NCBI GenBank assembly: GCA_963169915.1
Contig: CAUJEM010000138.1
Span: 60,001-124,000 of the forward strand
Direction of reading: 5' to 3'
DNA length: 64,000 nucleotides
From: Myxococcota bacterium
GTDB taxonomy: Bacteria > Myxococcota_A > Polyangia > Polyangiales > Polyangiaceae
A model generated the notes under the pieces. That model had not been told where the DNA came from, ran no database searches, and saw nothing but the letters and a program-made list of their open reading frames with translations. Shown here piece by piece: positions 51,317 to 61,703 of this stretch. Made by a program: the position numbers and the translations under genes. The first letter of the stretch is position 1, and each line of letters begins with the position of its first letter.

Positions 51317-52081
51317 TCAGCGCTTCACGGCCCGCGGGCCCTTCGGCGGCGCCGAGACGGGCGCCTTCGTCTTCGCCTTCGGTGCGGCCTTCGTCTTCGG
51401 GGCAGCCTTCGCTGGGGGCGCCTTCGCCTTCGGCGCGGCCTTCGCCTTCGGCGCGGCCTTCGCCTTCGGCGCGGCCTTCGCCTTCGGTGCGGCCTTCGCC
51501 TTCGGCGCGGCCTTCGCCTTCGGTGCAGCCTTCGCTGGGGACGCCTTCGGGGCGGCCTTCGCCTTCGGTACAGCCTTCGCTGGGGACGCCTTCGCCTTCG
51601 GGGCGGCCTTCGCGGGCGTAGCCTTCGCCTTCGGTGCAGCCTTCGCCTTCACGGGCCGCTGCGCAGCGCCTGCACGCGCCGCCGGGGAGCCTCCGGCGCG
51701 GCGCGCCAGGGTCTCCGCGACGGCGGCCTTCAGGGCGCTGAAGTCGAACGGCTTGTCGAGATAGGCGTCGGCTCCGTAGAGCGGGGAGGTCATCTCGTTG
51801 AGGTGCTCTCCAATCCCGGTGAGCATCACGACGCCCGTGTGGGCCAGCTCCACGGATCTCCGTACCTTCTGGCAGACCTCCCAGCCCGTCATCCCGGGCA
51901 TCATCACGTCGAGCACGATGAGCTGCGGCAGGTGGGTGAGCGCCAGCTCCCACGCTTGCTCGCCGTCCGCCGCCTCCACGACCTCATAGCCGGCGTTGCG
52001 GAGGTGGGTCGAGGTGACCGCCCGCATGGCGGGCTCGTCATCAGCGATGAGAATGGTCACGGGGTGCTGGGATTGGGGCAT
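51317..52081 (-). CDS. Response-regulator receiver domain fused to a histone H1-like Lys/Ala/Pro tail
   Basis: A 254-residue protein. Residues 1-125 are a complete receiver domain: Asp14/Asp15, phospho-acceptor Asp58 in LIVLDVMMPG, Thr88 and Lys110 in DKPF. Residues about 130-254 are a highly basic tail built from PKAKAA units encoded by an 18-base repeat (about 51419-51655 on the minus strand). H1-like tails of this composition bind DNA non-specifically in several bacterial nucleoid proteins. A receiver joined to such a tail is unusual; phosphorylation might tune DNA binding. No kinase gene is adjacent. Convergent with the MBL gene, 17 bases apart. Confidence 0.88.
   Translation of the reverse strand: MPQSQHPVTILIADDEPAMRAVTSTHLRNAGYEVVEAADGEQAWELALTHLPQLIVLDVMMPGMTGWEVCQKVRRSVELAHTGVVMLTGIGEHLNEMTSPLYGADAYLDKPFDFSALKAAVAETLARRAGGSPAARAGAAQRPVKAKAAPKAKATPAKAAPKAKASPAKAVPKAKAAPKASPAKAAPKAKAAPKAKAAPKAKAAPKAKAAPKAKAAPKAKAPPAKAAPKTKAAPKAKTKAPVSAPPKGPRAVKR
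51419..51532 (-). repeat. 18-base tandem repeat encoding the H1-like tail
   Basis: About six near-identical 18-base units (core GCGGCCTTCGCCTTCGGC on the plus strand) run through this stretch and degenerate further to about 51655. All keep the frame of the receiver-tail gene, so slippage would change tail length without frameshift. Short tracts flank each unit without spacers, which distinguishes it from a CRISPR array. Confidence 0.85.
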
Positions 52082-52258
52082 GAACGGGAGCGCTCCTCCG
52101 GCGCATCACAGATCACCGACCCGGCTCTGGTCAAGCGTCGTCAGCACTGGGTCGAAAGTTCCTCGCGTCAGGCTCCCGAGCGGCACGGCGCGAGGGAACT
52201 CCGGGCCTACCCCGGCATTCCCGCTATCATGGACGAGCTCTAGCCCGGAACCTCGCAG

Positions 52259-54223
52259 GTGCCCGATCCCGACCCCCGCCTCCAGCCCCTCCGGCGCGCG
52301 GCCGCCAGCGCGCTGCGTCGCGCTCGGCTGAACGCGGCGCTGGCACGTGCTGCGCGCCTGCTGCCCGCGCCGCTGCTCACGGCCGCCGGGCTCATCGCGT
52401 GGGCGCGCCATCAGGGGCGAGACGCCTGGGAGCTCGGCCGTGGCGGCTGGCTCATCGCCGCGCTCGGAGCGCTCACCGTGGGGAGCGTCCTGCGCGCCGG
52501 GCTGCGACGCCGACCGCCAGCGCTGGGCGCCGTGCTGCTCGACCGGCACCACCGGCTCGCCGATCGCGTCGCCACGGCGCTCGAGCTCGGTGCGCGCGCG
52601 CCGGCGGAGCGCACCCCGCTGATGGAGGCGGCCATCAGCGACGCCTCGGCGCGCGCCGAGGAGCTCTCGCCGCGTGCCGCCGTGCCCCTGCGGCTCCCCC
52701 GCGAGCTGCTGCTGGTGGGCGCCGCAGCGCTGGCCTGCTTCGGGGCGGCGCGGCTCCACCCCGCCCCCGCCCCCACGCCAGCAGTCGCGACGCCAGCGCC
52801 GCGGCTAGAGCCCCTGCTGCTCCCCGAAGACGATTTGGACGCCTTCAGGGAGCGCGTCGCGGCGCTCGGCGACCAAGCGAGGGATCCCGAGGTGGCCGCG
52901 GCCGTCCGCCGCTACCATCAGCTCCTGGAGGACCTCGCCGCCCAGCGGATCGACCGGAGCGAGGCCTTCCGGCGCCTCACGGCCCTGCGGCAGGAGCTCG
53001 AGCGCGGAGCTCGGCCCGAGCCCGCGGAGCACGAGGCGGCGCTCCGCGCCATCGCGAGCGAGCTCTCTCGGAGTCGTGCCGCCGCGTCGATCGGCGAGGC
53101 CTTGAACGAGCAGCGCCTCGCCGACGCGGAGCAGGCGCTGCGAGCGCTCGCCGAGCGGCTGCGCCGCCGCGAGGCACCCCCCAAGAAGGCCGAGCTCGAC
53201 CTGCTGCGCGCGTCGCTCGAGCGCGCCAGCCGCGTGGTCGGCGAGCGCACCGCGGCGGCCACGGCGGCGCGCGACCGCGCGGACGGCGAACGGCGGCGGC
53301 TCCTGAAGCGGCGCGACGAGGGGCACGCCTCGGAGGCCGAGCGGCAGGCCCTGTCCAAGCAGGAGCGTCAGCTCGAGCGCCTCGAGCGCGAGCGCGAGCG
53401 CCTCGAGCGCGTCGAGCGCGAGCTCTCTCGGCTGGACCGGGAGCTGGCGGAGGCCGCCGCGGCGCTCCTGCGCGAGCTGGGTGAGGCCGCTCAGCACCTC
53501 GAGCGCGCCGCGGAGGATCTCCACCGCCAGGCCGAGCAGCAGCTGAGCGACGCCCAGAAAGAGCAGCTCAAGCGCCAGATCGAGGAGCTGCGTGAGCTGC
53601 TCCGCCAGCAACGGCAGGCACGCCCGGAGCAGCAGGAGCGCCTCGAGCGCTTCCGCGAGCGCGCGCGCGGCCAGCAGCGCGGGCAGCCGGGGCGAGGCTC
53701 CGGGACGGGCGACCCGGAGGGCTCGGCGCAAGCTCGAGGCGAGGAGGGCGCCGGCCCGCCTGGCCAGCGTCAGGCCCCTGCGGGTGAAGGCCAGGGCGCA
53801 CCGCGCGCGCGCCAGCCGGGGGAGCTGCGCCTCCAGCGTGGCGGGAGCGGCGCGCGGCTCCCCGGCGGCGAGGGGACGGCGCAGGCCGGCTCGCGGCCCG
53901 CCGCGGGCGAGCGCCCAGGGGAGCCCGGCGCGGGCGGCGAGCAGTGGGGGCAGGGCCATGACCCCAACGTGGCCGGGGAGCGCACGGAGCTCGCCGGCAG
54001 GACGCGCGACGTCAGCGCCGCCGGCGTGGACACGGGGGAGGGCACCGCGTCGAGCCAGGTCATCCAGGCCGCGGCAGAGCGGGGCTTCCGCGGCCAAGGC
54101 TACCGCAAGGTGTATACGGACTATCGGCACGTCGCGGAGGCCGTGATGCACCAAGACGAGATCCCCGCTGGCTATCGCTTCTACGTGCAGCGCTATTTCC
54201 AGCTCATCCGGCCAAGGGAATGA
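52259..54223 (+). CDS. Membrane coiled-coil protein of the MoxR/vWA operon
   Basis: A 654-residue protein with three hydrophobic segments in the first 165 residues, a Pro-rich hinge, then a long helical coiled-coil region (about 180-470) dominated by Arg/Glu/Leu/Ala. A Gly/Gln/Ala-rich low-complexity segment (about 475-590) and a compact C-terminal domain follow (ATGEGTASSQVIQA-like start, then YRKVYTDYRHVAEAVMHQD and IPAGYRFYVQRYFQLI). The tail is reminiscent of proteins found beside MoxR/vWA genes (DUF4175-like), but the assignment is tentative. GTG start at 52259. First gene of the five-gene operon. Confidence 0.7.
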   Translation: MPDPDPRLQPLRRAAASALRRARLNAALARAARLLPAPLLTAAGLIAWARHQGRDAWELGRGGWLIAALGALTVGSVLRAGLRRRPPALGAVLLDRHHRLADRVATALELGARAPAERTPLMEAAISDASARAEELSPRAAVPLRLPRELLLVGAAALACFGAARLHPAPAPTPAVATPAPRLEPLLLPEDDLDAFRERVAALGDQARDPEVAAAVRRYHQLLEDLAAQRIDRSEAFRRLTALRQELERGARPEPAEHEAALRAIASELSRSRAAASIGEALNEQRLADAEQALRALAERLRRREAPPKKAELDLLRASLERASRVVGERTAAATAARDRADGERRRLLKRRDEGHASEAERQALSKQERQLERLERERERLERVERELSRLDRELAEAAAALLRELGEAAQHLERAAEDLHRQAEQQLSDAQKEQLKRQIEELRELLRQQRQARPEQQERLERFRERARGQQRGQPGRGSGTGDPEGSAQARGEEGAGPPGQRQAPAGEGQGAPRARQPGELRLQRGGSGARLPGGEGTAQAGSRPAAGERPGEPGAGGEQWGQGHDPNVAGERTELAGRTRDVSAAGVDTGEGTASSQVIQAAAERGFRGQGYRKVYTDYRHVAEAVMHQDEIPAGYRFYVQRYFQLIRPRE

Positions 54224-54259
54224 GGCCGAGGCACGCCACGCACCCCTGAGGAGAGATCG

Positions 54260-55258
<999 letters not shown>

Positions 55259-55268
55259 GCCGCGCCGC

Positions 55269-56207
55269 ATGGGCCTGCTCGCTCGCCTCCGCCCTCGTCG
55301 TCGCGCGCGGCCCGCTGCGCACGAGGACGCGGGCACGCTCTTCGACGAGGCGTTCCTCCGCAAGCTGGAGAGCCTGGCGCTCGTCAGTCGCAAGCTGCAC
55401 GCTGGCCGCCAACGCGCCGAGCGCCGCACGCGCAAGGCCGGCAGCGGCGTCGAATTCGCCGACCACCGTGACTACGTCCCCGGCGACGACTTCCGGCGCA
55501 TCGACTGGAGCGTCTACCAGCGCTTCGGGCGACTGCTCGTCCGACTCCATGAAGAAGAAGAAGATCTTGGCATCTACTTCATCGTGGACTGCTCGAGCAG
55601 CATGGCCTTCGGGGGCGGCGCGAAATTCGATCAGGCGCGGCGCCTCGTGGCGGCGCTGGCTTACGTGGGGCTCGCCAACCTCGACCGCGTCACCGTGGTG
55701 GCGGTGCGGGACGGCGTCGCCGAGCGGATGGCCCCCACGCGCGGCAAGGCGCGGATCTTCCGCGTGCTGCGCTTCCTGTCCCGGCTGGAGGCCCGCGGGA
55801 GCACGGATCTGGGCGCGGCGCTCGGCGCCTTCGCCGCGCAGCACCGGCGCAAGGGGCTCGCGGTGCTGGTGAGCGATCTGTACGACCCGGCGGGCTTCGA
55901 GCGCGGCATCAACGTGCTGCGCTACCATCGCTTCGAGCCCTACATTGTGCACCTCATCGACCCCGCCGAGGAGCGGCCCGCGCTCCTCGGCGACGTGCAG
56001 GTGGTCGACTGCGAGACCGGCGACGAGCGCGCCGTCACCGTCACCGAGGCGCTCCTCGGCCGGCTTCGGGACGCGCAGCGAGGCTGGCGCGGGGAGGTCG
56101 CCCACTTCTGCGCGAGCCGCCACGTCCCGTATTTCGCGGCGCCCACGACCCAAGCCTTCGACGAGCTGGTGCTCAAGGTGTTCCGTCAGGGAGGGTTTCT
56201 GCGTTGA
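55269..56207 (+). CDS. DUF58 (vWA-fold) protein
   Basis: A 312-residue protein whose GVEFADHRDYVPGDDFRRID stretch and following WSVYQRFGR are the DUF58 landmark, followed by a vWA-like fold with DCSSSM (MIDAS-type DxSxS). It commonly pairs with MoxR. ATG at 55269 is chosen over an upstream frame start because it gives the known basic N-terminus. It lies 10 bases after the ATPase stop and ends by overlapping the next start (TTGA). Confidence 0.88.
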   Translation: MGLLARLRPRRRARPAAHEDAGTLFDEAFLRKLESLALVSRKLHAGRQRAERRTRKAGSGVEFADHRDYVPGDDFRRIDWSVYQRFGRLLVRLHEEEEDLGIYFIVDCSSSMAFGGGAKFDQARRLVAALAYVGLANLDRVTVVAVRDGVAERMAPTRGKARIFRVLRFLSRLEARGSTDLGAALGAFAAQHRRKGLAVLVSDLYDPAGFERGINVLRYHRFEPYIVHLIDPAEERPALLGDVQVVDCETGDERAVTVTEALLGRLRDAQRGWRGEVAHFCASRHVPYFAAPTTQAFDELVLKVFRQGGFLR

Positions 56208-58081
56208 GGTGGCTCGGGCTCCCGCTCGCGCAGCTGCTGCCCCTGGCGGCGGGGGCCGCCGGGGCGGTCGTGCTGCTCTACGTCCTGAAGCTCCGGCGGC
56301 GCCGGGTGGTGGTCCCCTACTCGATCCTGTGGCAGCGGGTGCTCCGGGACCGTGACGCGTCCACCTGGTTCTCGCGGCTCAAGCGCCTGCTCTCGCTCCT
56401 GCTGCAGCTGCTGCTACTCGCCTTGGTGTTCGCGGCGCTGGGAGATCCACGGCTCACGGCGAGCTGGGCGGACGGGCGCAGCGTCGTGATCTTGGTGGAC
56501 GCCAGCGCGAGCATGCAGGCCACCGACGTGCTGCCCTCCCGCCTCGCGGGCGCGCAGGTCAAGCTCCGGGAGATGATCGCTGGGCTCGGGGCGAACGATC
56601 GGCTGCTCATCGCGCAGATGGACGCGAGCGTGACCCCGCTCAGCCCGCTGAGCGGGGATCGCGCGGAGCTCGAGCGCGCCGCAGAGCGCCTGCGCGCCAC
56701 CGACACGCGCGCCGATCTTCGGCGTGCGCTCGGCTTCGCCGCGGACAGCCTGCGCGGGGTCGAGCGGCCGGAGGTCGTCGTGCTCAGCGACGGTGCCCTG
56801 GGCGACGCCGCCGCTGCGGGCGAGGGCCTGCTCGAGGGCGTCCCCGTCAGCTGGCTCAGGCTCGGCAGCGAGGGCAGCAACGTGGGGCTCACCGGCCTGT
56901 CCGTCCGACGCTACCCGCTCGACAAGTCGCGCGCGGAGGTGCGGCTCCAGCTCGACAACGCGGGAGCGGAGCCGGCCACCGTGGAGCTGTCGCTGTACGG
57001 TGACGGGCGCCTCATCGACGTCAGCACGCTCGAGCTGAAGCCCGGTGAGCGGCTCCCGCGGTACTACCAAGATCTCGCCGGCGCCGACCGGACGCTCGAG
57101 GCGGTCGCGCGGGTCACGCAGGGGCGCGATCTGCTCCCGGCGGACGACCGCGGCTACGCGCTCGTCCCAGAGCGCCGCCGGGCGCGCGTGTGCGTCGTGA
57201 CGCGCGGCAACACCTACCTGGAGGCCGCCCTGCTGCTCGACGAGTACCTGGACGTCACGCTGGTGCCCCCCGAGCGCTACCCCGTACGCGGCGGCTTCGA
57301 CGTCACGCTCTTCGACGGCGTCGCGCCCCCCGTCGCCGAGGACGCCGGCGCCGCCCTCTATCTGGCGCTGCCCGCGCAGGGCGGCCCGCTGCGGCGCGGG
57401 CGGCGACTCGAGGGCTTCGGCTTCGACAGCTGGGACGCCAAGAGCCCCGCGCTGCGCTACCTGGCGCTCGGTGACGTCCAGGTGGCCACGGGCTACTCGC
57501 TCCGCCCGGAGCCGGGCGACCGCGTCCTCGGCGCGAGTGACCAGGGGCCCTTGCTCGTGGGCGGACGCCGCGACGGACGGCCGTTCCTGGCGCTCGGCTT
57601 CGATCCGCGCGACAGCGACTGGGTGCTGCGTCCGGCGTGGCCGCTGTTCATCCTGAACGCCATCGACTCCTTCGGCGAGGACGACGCGAGCTTCTTGTCG
57701 AGCTACCCGACCGGGCAGCCCTGGTACCTGCCCGTCCCGGCGCCGCTCGAGCGCGTGTCCCTCCTCGGCCCCGCTGGGGACGAGCGTGAGGTGCCGGTGC
57801 GCGGGGGACACGCCGTGGTGTTCGGTGAGCACGCGGGCTTCTTCACGCTCCGCAGCGCCGCCACCACCCCGCCGTTCGAGAGCCGCTTCGCCGCGAACCT
57901 CGCCGCGCCGGAGGAGAGCAAGATCTTACCACCCGAGGCGCTCGACCTCGGGCGGCCGCTCGCGCCGCTCCCCAGCTTCGACGCGAAGGCGCGACGTGAG
58001 CTGTGGCACTACCTGCTCTTGGCCGCCGCGGTGCTCTCCGCCAGCGAGTGGCTGAGCTACCACCGGAGGCTCACGGTATGA
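56204..58081 (+). CDS. BatA-like vWA membrane protein
   Basis: A 625-residue protein with two N-terminal membrane helices (about 8-28, 62-80), a vWA domain whose MIDAS DASASM is at about 98-103, and a C-terminal hydrophobic helix. The region between 240 and 600 is beta-rich and includes the RARVCVVTRGNTYLEAALLL segment, typical of the BatA/BatB-type family that links MoxR to the envelope. TTG start shares TTGA with DUF58 stop; its own stop overlaps the next start (ATGA). Confidence 0.85.
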   Translation: MRWLGLPLAQLLPLAAGAAGAVVLLYVLKLRRRRVVVPYSILWQRVLRDRDASTWFSRLKRLLSLLLQLLLLALVFAALGDPRLTASWADGRSVVILVDASASMQATDVLPSRLAGAQVKLREMIAGLGANDRLLIAQMDASVTPLSPLSGDRAELERAAERLRATDTRADLRRALGFAADSLRGVERPEVVVLSDGALGDAAAAGEGLLEGVPVSWLRLGSEGSNVGLTGLSVRRYPLDKSRAEVRLQLDNAGAEPATVELSLYGDGRLIDVSTLELKPGERLPRYYQDLAGADRTLEAVARVTQGRDLLPADDRGYALVPERRRARVCVVTRGNTYLEAALLLDEYLDVTLVPPERYPVRGGFDVTLFDGVAPPVAEDAGAALYLALPAQGGPLRRGRRLEGFGFDSWDAKSPALRYLALGDVQVATGYSLRPEPGDRVLGASDQGPLLVGGRRDGRPFLALGFDPRDSDWVLRPAWPLFILNAIDSFGEDDASFLSSYPTGQPWYLPVPAPLERVSLLGPAGDEREVPVRGGHAVVFGEHAGFFTLRSAATTPPFESRFAANLAAPEESKILPPEALDLGRPLAPLPSFDAKARRELWHYLLLAAAVLSASEWLSYHRRLTV

Positions 58082-60864
58082 GGGGGCGCGCCCGCCGGGG
58101 CTGGCTCGCGCTCGGCGCGCTGCTGCTCGGCGCGGCGCTGAGCTGGGCCTACTGGCGCTGGGTGTGGCTCGCCCCCCCGCACGCCTTCCGCGTCGAGAGC
58201 CACGGGCGAGTCCATGAGCTGCTCGAGCCGCGCTGGCTCGGGCTGCTGCTCGTGACGCCGGCGCTGCTCTACGCCCTCGGGCGCTCGCTGGCGGATCTGC
58301 CGTGGCAACAGCGGCTCGCCTCCTTCGGGCTGCGCTTGACGTTCCTCGGGCTGCTCGCGCTGAGCCTCGGCAGGCCGGTGCGCACCACGGACTCGCGACG
58401 GATCGCCGCGGTGGTGCTCGTGGACGTCAGCGACTCGGTCTCCGACGCGTCGCTCGAGGACGCGCGCGCCACGCTCAGCGCGCTCTTGGCGGCGAAGGGC
58501 GCCGAAGACGAGCTGCGCGTCATCACCTTCGCGCGCAGCGCTCGCCTCATCGAGCTGCCGGAGCGTGAGGGGCAGCGCCTCGTGCCGACGGTGGCCGAGC
58601 TCCGCCACGCGCGCGCGCCAGGGCCCGCGACGGCGCAGGCCCCCGGCGCCGGGAGTCACCTGCAGGCCGCCCTGCAGCTCGCCCTCGGGGTCATGCCGCC
58701 GGGCCACCTTCGCCACGTGCTGCTGCTCAGCGACGGCGTCGAGACCGAGGGAGACGTCCTCGCGGAGGCCGAGCGAGCCCGGCAGTTTGGCGTGCGGCTC
58801 TGGAGCCTGCCCTACCGCAGACCCCCCCCCGGGGAGGTCGCCATCCAGCGGCTACGCGCCCCCGCCAAGCTCGACCTCGGCGAGCCCTTCGAGCTCACGG
58901 CGGAGCTCTACGCCAGCCGCGCCGGCAAGGCCCGCGCGCGGCTCTTTCAAGGCGAGGTGCTCAACGGACTGGACGGCGTGCGTGAGCTCGAGCTCGAGCC
59001 CGGCGCGAACACCATCACCTTCAAGAGCGTGGCGCGCGTGGGCGGAGAGCTGAGCTACCGCCTGATGCTGGATCGACTCGAGCACGACACCTTCCAGGAG
59101 AACAACGCCTACACCATCACCGTGGACGTCCCTGGGCGCCCCGCGGTGCTCTACATCGAGGGGCAACCCCAGCGCGCCAGCTACCTGAGCGGGGCGCTGT
59201 CGGCCCAGCAGTTCGACGTGGACGTGCGCGCGCCGAGCGCGTTCCCGGGGTCGCTCCAGGAGCTCGAGCGCTACGTCTTCTTCATCCTCTCGGACGTGCC
59301 GGCGGAGGCGGTGAGCCCTGGCTCGCAGGCGCTCGTGGAGCGCTACGTGCGGGAGCTGGGGGGAGGCTTCTTGTTCGCGGGGGGACCTGCCGGCTACGGG
59401 CTGGGCGGCTGGGCGAAGACCCCCATGGAGCGGCTGCTGCCGGTCCGGATGGACTCCGAGCGGCGCAAAGAGCTGCCCAACGTCGCGATGGCGCTCGTCA
59501 TCGATCGCTCGGGCTCCATGAGCGGGCTGCCCCTCGAGATGGCCAAGGCCGCGTGCAAGGCGACGGTGAGCACGCTCGAGGGCGACGACCTCGTCGGCGT
59601 GATCGCCTTCGACAACGAGCCGAGCCGCTACGTGCGGTTTCAAGCCGCCCGCAACCGCGCGCGCATCGCCAGCGACCTCGCCCGCATCCAGCCCGGCGGT
59701 GGGACGGAGATCTTCCGCGCACTCGACGCCGCCTACCAAGATCTGACCGCGCTCCGCGCGCGGAAAAAGCACGTCATCTTGCTGACCGACGGGCGCGCCT
59801 CCACCCAAGGCATCCAAGACCTCGCGCGCGCGATGTTCGCCGAGGGGATCACCGTCACCACGCTGGGCTTGGGCGACGGCGCGGACGCGGAGTTCCTGCG
59901 GCAGCTCGCGGAGACCGGAGGGGGTCGCTTTCACGCCGTGCGAGATCCCAACGGCCTGCCCAAGATCTTCACGCGGGAGACCGAGCTCGTGGCGCGCCAA
60001 GCCGCCGTGGAGGAGTGGTTCCCCGTGCGCCAGGTCGCCGCGGCCGACTACCTGGAGGGGATCTCGATCGCGTCGGCGCCGCTGCTGCACGGCTACGTGG
60101 CCACCCAGCTCAAGCCCCCCCCAGCCCGGCTCGTCTTGGAGAGCGAGCGCGGAGAGCCCATCTTGGCCGAGTGGCGCGTCGGACTCGGGGTGGTCTTGGC
60201 GTGGACCAGCGACGTCAAGAACCTCTGGGCCGTGGACTGGCTGCGGTGGCCGCAGTACGGGCGCTTCTGGGGCCAGCTCGTCCGAGAGAACCAGCGGCGT
60301 AAGCACCGCAAGGAGCGGGAGATGAAGACCGTCGTGGAGGGGGCACGGGTGCGGGCCATCGTGGACGCCTTCACCCCGGACGAGCGCTTCGACAACGAGC
60401 TGGTGTCCACGCTCAGCGTCATCGGCCCCCTGCCGAGCAAGACCACGCGGCAGCTCCCGCTGGAGCAGGTCGCCCCCGGCCGCTACGAGGCGAGCTTCGA
60501 GCTGCGGCGCTACGGCTCCTTCGCGCTGAAGGCCGAGCACCGCCGCCGTGGTGACGAGCCGAGCCGCGCGCCCGAGAGCGTGAGCCATGGGCAGATCAGC
60601 TACCCCTACCCTCAGGAGTACGCTAGCTTCGCCCCCGATCTCGAGCGGCTCACCCGCTTCGCCGTGATCGGCGACGGCAGCGTCGACCCCAGCCCGGAGG
60701 CGGTCTTCGCGCCGGGCTCGGCGACGCTGACGGTGGAGCAGCCGCTCTGGGACCGCCTCCTGCTCGGGGCCGTCGTCGCCTTCTTGCTCGATCTCGCGCT
60801 GCGGCGCGTGCGCCTGTTCGATCGCGAGTTCTCGCCGCGGCGCGCGCAGGGGCGGCGCGTCTGA
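58078..60864 (+). CDS. Large membrane protein with two vWA domains and a GATase1-like domain
   Basis: A 928-residue protein. N-terminal helices (about 8-28, 53-68, 80-98) precede a first vWA domain (DVSDS at 116-120). Residues about 355-470 resemble a class I glutamine-amidotransferase-like fold (PAVLYIEGQPQRASYL, then GGGFLFAGGPAGYG) without a visible catalytic triad. A second vWA domain follows with intact MIDAS DRSGSMSG (about 476-483). A C-terminal helix (about 890-910) ends in a basic tail. Such fusions occur in large-membrane-protein partners of MoxR, but the exact role is not known. Last of the operon; it ends 4 bases before the minus-strand gene. Confidence 0.85.
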   Translation: MRGRARRGWLALGALLLGAALSWAYWRWVWLAPPHAFRVESHGRVHELLEPRWLGLLLVTPALLYALGRSLADLPWQQRLASFGLRLTFLGLLALSLGRPVRTTDSRRIAAVVLVDVSDSVSDASLEDARATLSALLAAKGAEDELRVITFARSARLIELPEREGQRLVPTVAELRHARAPGPATAQAPGAGSHLQAALQLALGVMPPGHLRHVLLLSDGVETEGDVLAEAERARQFGVRLWSLPYRRPPPGEVAIQRLRAPAKLDLGEPFELTAELYASRAGKARARLFQGEVLNGLDGVRELELEPGANTITFKSVARVGGELSYRLMLDRLEHDTFQENNAYTITVDVPGRPAVLYIEGQPQRASYLSGALSAQQFDVDVRAPSAFPGSLQELERYVFFILSDVPAEAVSPGSQALVERYVRELGGGFLFAGGPAGYGLGGWAKTPMERLLPVRMDSERRKELPNVAMALVIDRSGSMSGLPLEMAKAACKATVSTLEGDDLVGVIAFDNEPSRYVRFQAARNRARIASDLARIQPGGGTEIFRALDAAYQDLTALRARKKHVILLTDGRASTQGIQDLARAMFAEGITVTTLGLGDGADAEFLRQLAETGGGRFHAVRDPNGLPKIFTRETELVARQAAVEEWFPVRQVAAADYLEGISIASAPLLHGYVATQLKPPPARLVLESERGEPILAEWRVGLGVVLAWTSDVKNLWAVDWLRWPQYGRFWGQLVRENQRRKHRKEREMKTVVEGARVRAIVDAFTPDERFDNELVSTLSVIGPLPSKTTRQLPLEQVAPGRYEASFELRRYGSFALKAEHRRRGDEPSRAPESVSHGQISYPYPQEYASFAPDLERLTRFAVIGDGSVDPSPEAVFAPGSATLTVEQPLWDRLLLGAVVAFLLDLALRRVRLFDREFSPRRAQGRRV

Positions 60865-60868
60865 GCCG

Positions 60869-61657
60869 CTACGCGCCGAGCTGGTGCGCCACGCGGACCA
60901 GCTCCAGCGCCACGTCCACGCCGTTGGGCAGGGCGGCGAGCGGCCCCGCGATGAACCCTGGGCGCCGGAGACGCGCGTCGATCGTGGCCCGGGGCAGCCA
61001 CGCCTGCAGGAGCGCCAGGGTGCGCTCGAGGTTCTGGAAGCTCGACGGCTGCGGCGCCTCGAGGAAGCGGTAGTCGAGGCGCCGCTCGTAGAGCATGATC
61101 TGCGGGCCACCGTCGTCGCGCTGCAGCACGAGGAAGGGCTCGCGCGAGGTGGTGCTCACGGTCTGCTCGCGCTCGACCTTCTTGGTGACGCTCAGGCCAG
61201 ACGTGAGGACGGCGCGCCCCAGGGAGAACCGCCGCTCCTGGTGCTTGACGGTCTCACTGCTGGTTGCGACCCGCTCACCGCGCTGCACGAGGGTGACCGC
61301 CTCCAGCGCCACCCGGTGCAGCCCGCCGGCGCGATCCTCGACGAGGAGCGCGCTCGGCCCCGGCTGGAGCGTCCGCGCCACGACGCGCTCGGCGTCCTCC
61401 GGCACCTGCGCGGGATCCACGGCGAAGGCGAGCACGCCAGCCTCACCGAGCCGCGCCACCTGGTCTGCGACGAGCCCCACGTCCGCGCTGGCGGCGATGA
61501 CGCGCGGCAAGGTGCCCGCCAAGCGCATCCCCACGTCGGCCGCGACTAGCCCCAGCACCCTCGCGACGCGCTGAGCGCCCTCGGGAGGTGGCGGGAGCCG
61601 TGCGACGCAGAGCAGCACGCTCACGAGCATGCCGCCGCGCGCCGGGAACGCAACCAT
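60869..61657 (-). CDS. Protein of unknown function
   Basis: A 262-residue product from ATG 61657; an ATG at 61630 is an alternative that trims nine residues. Residues 10-50 contain hydrophobic segments (MLVSVLLCV and VLGLVAADVGMRLAG), perhaps an amphipathic helix rather than a true membrane span. The remainder is alternating helix/strand with a QMLYERRLDYRFLEAPQP-like stretch and no Cys-rich motif. No family is recognised. It converges on the vWA operon and follows the vWA lipoprotein gene by 46 bases. Confidence 0.5.
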   Translation of the reverse strand: MVAFPARGGMLVSVLLCVARLPPPPEGAQRVARVLGLVAADVGMRLAGTLPRVIAASADVGLVADQVARLGEAGVLAFAVDPAQVPEDAERVVARTLQPGPSALLVEDRAGGLHRVALEAVTLVQRGERVATSSETVKHQERRFSLGRAVLTSGLSVTKKVEREQTVSTTSREPFLVLQRDDGGPQIMLYERRLDYRFLEAPQPSSFQNLERTLALLQAWLPRATIDARLRRPGFIAGPLAALPNGVDVALELVRVAHQLGA

Positions 61658-61703
61658 GGCCGTCGCGCCCCCGCCGTCCGCCGCCCGGAGCACAGGGCCG
61701 GGG

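Noticed and set aside
51380-51660. CRISPR-like array in the H1-tail region
   Set aside because: Units are contiguous without unique spacers and all keep the reading frame of one protein.
51225-51953. Alternative minus-strand frame with Glu/Gly-rich repeats in the same repeat region
   Set aside because: Another frame of the receiver-tail gene; the receiver motifs are in the annotated frame.
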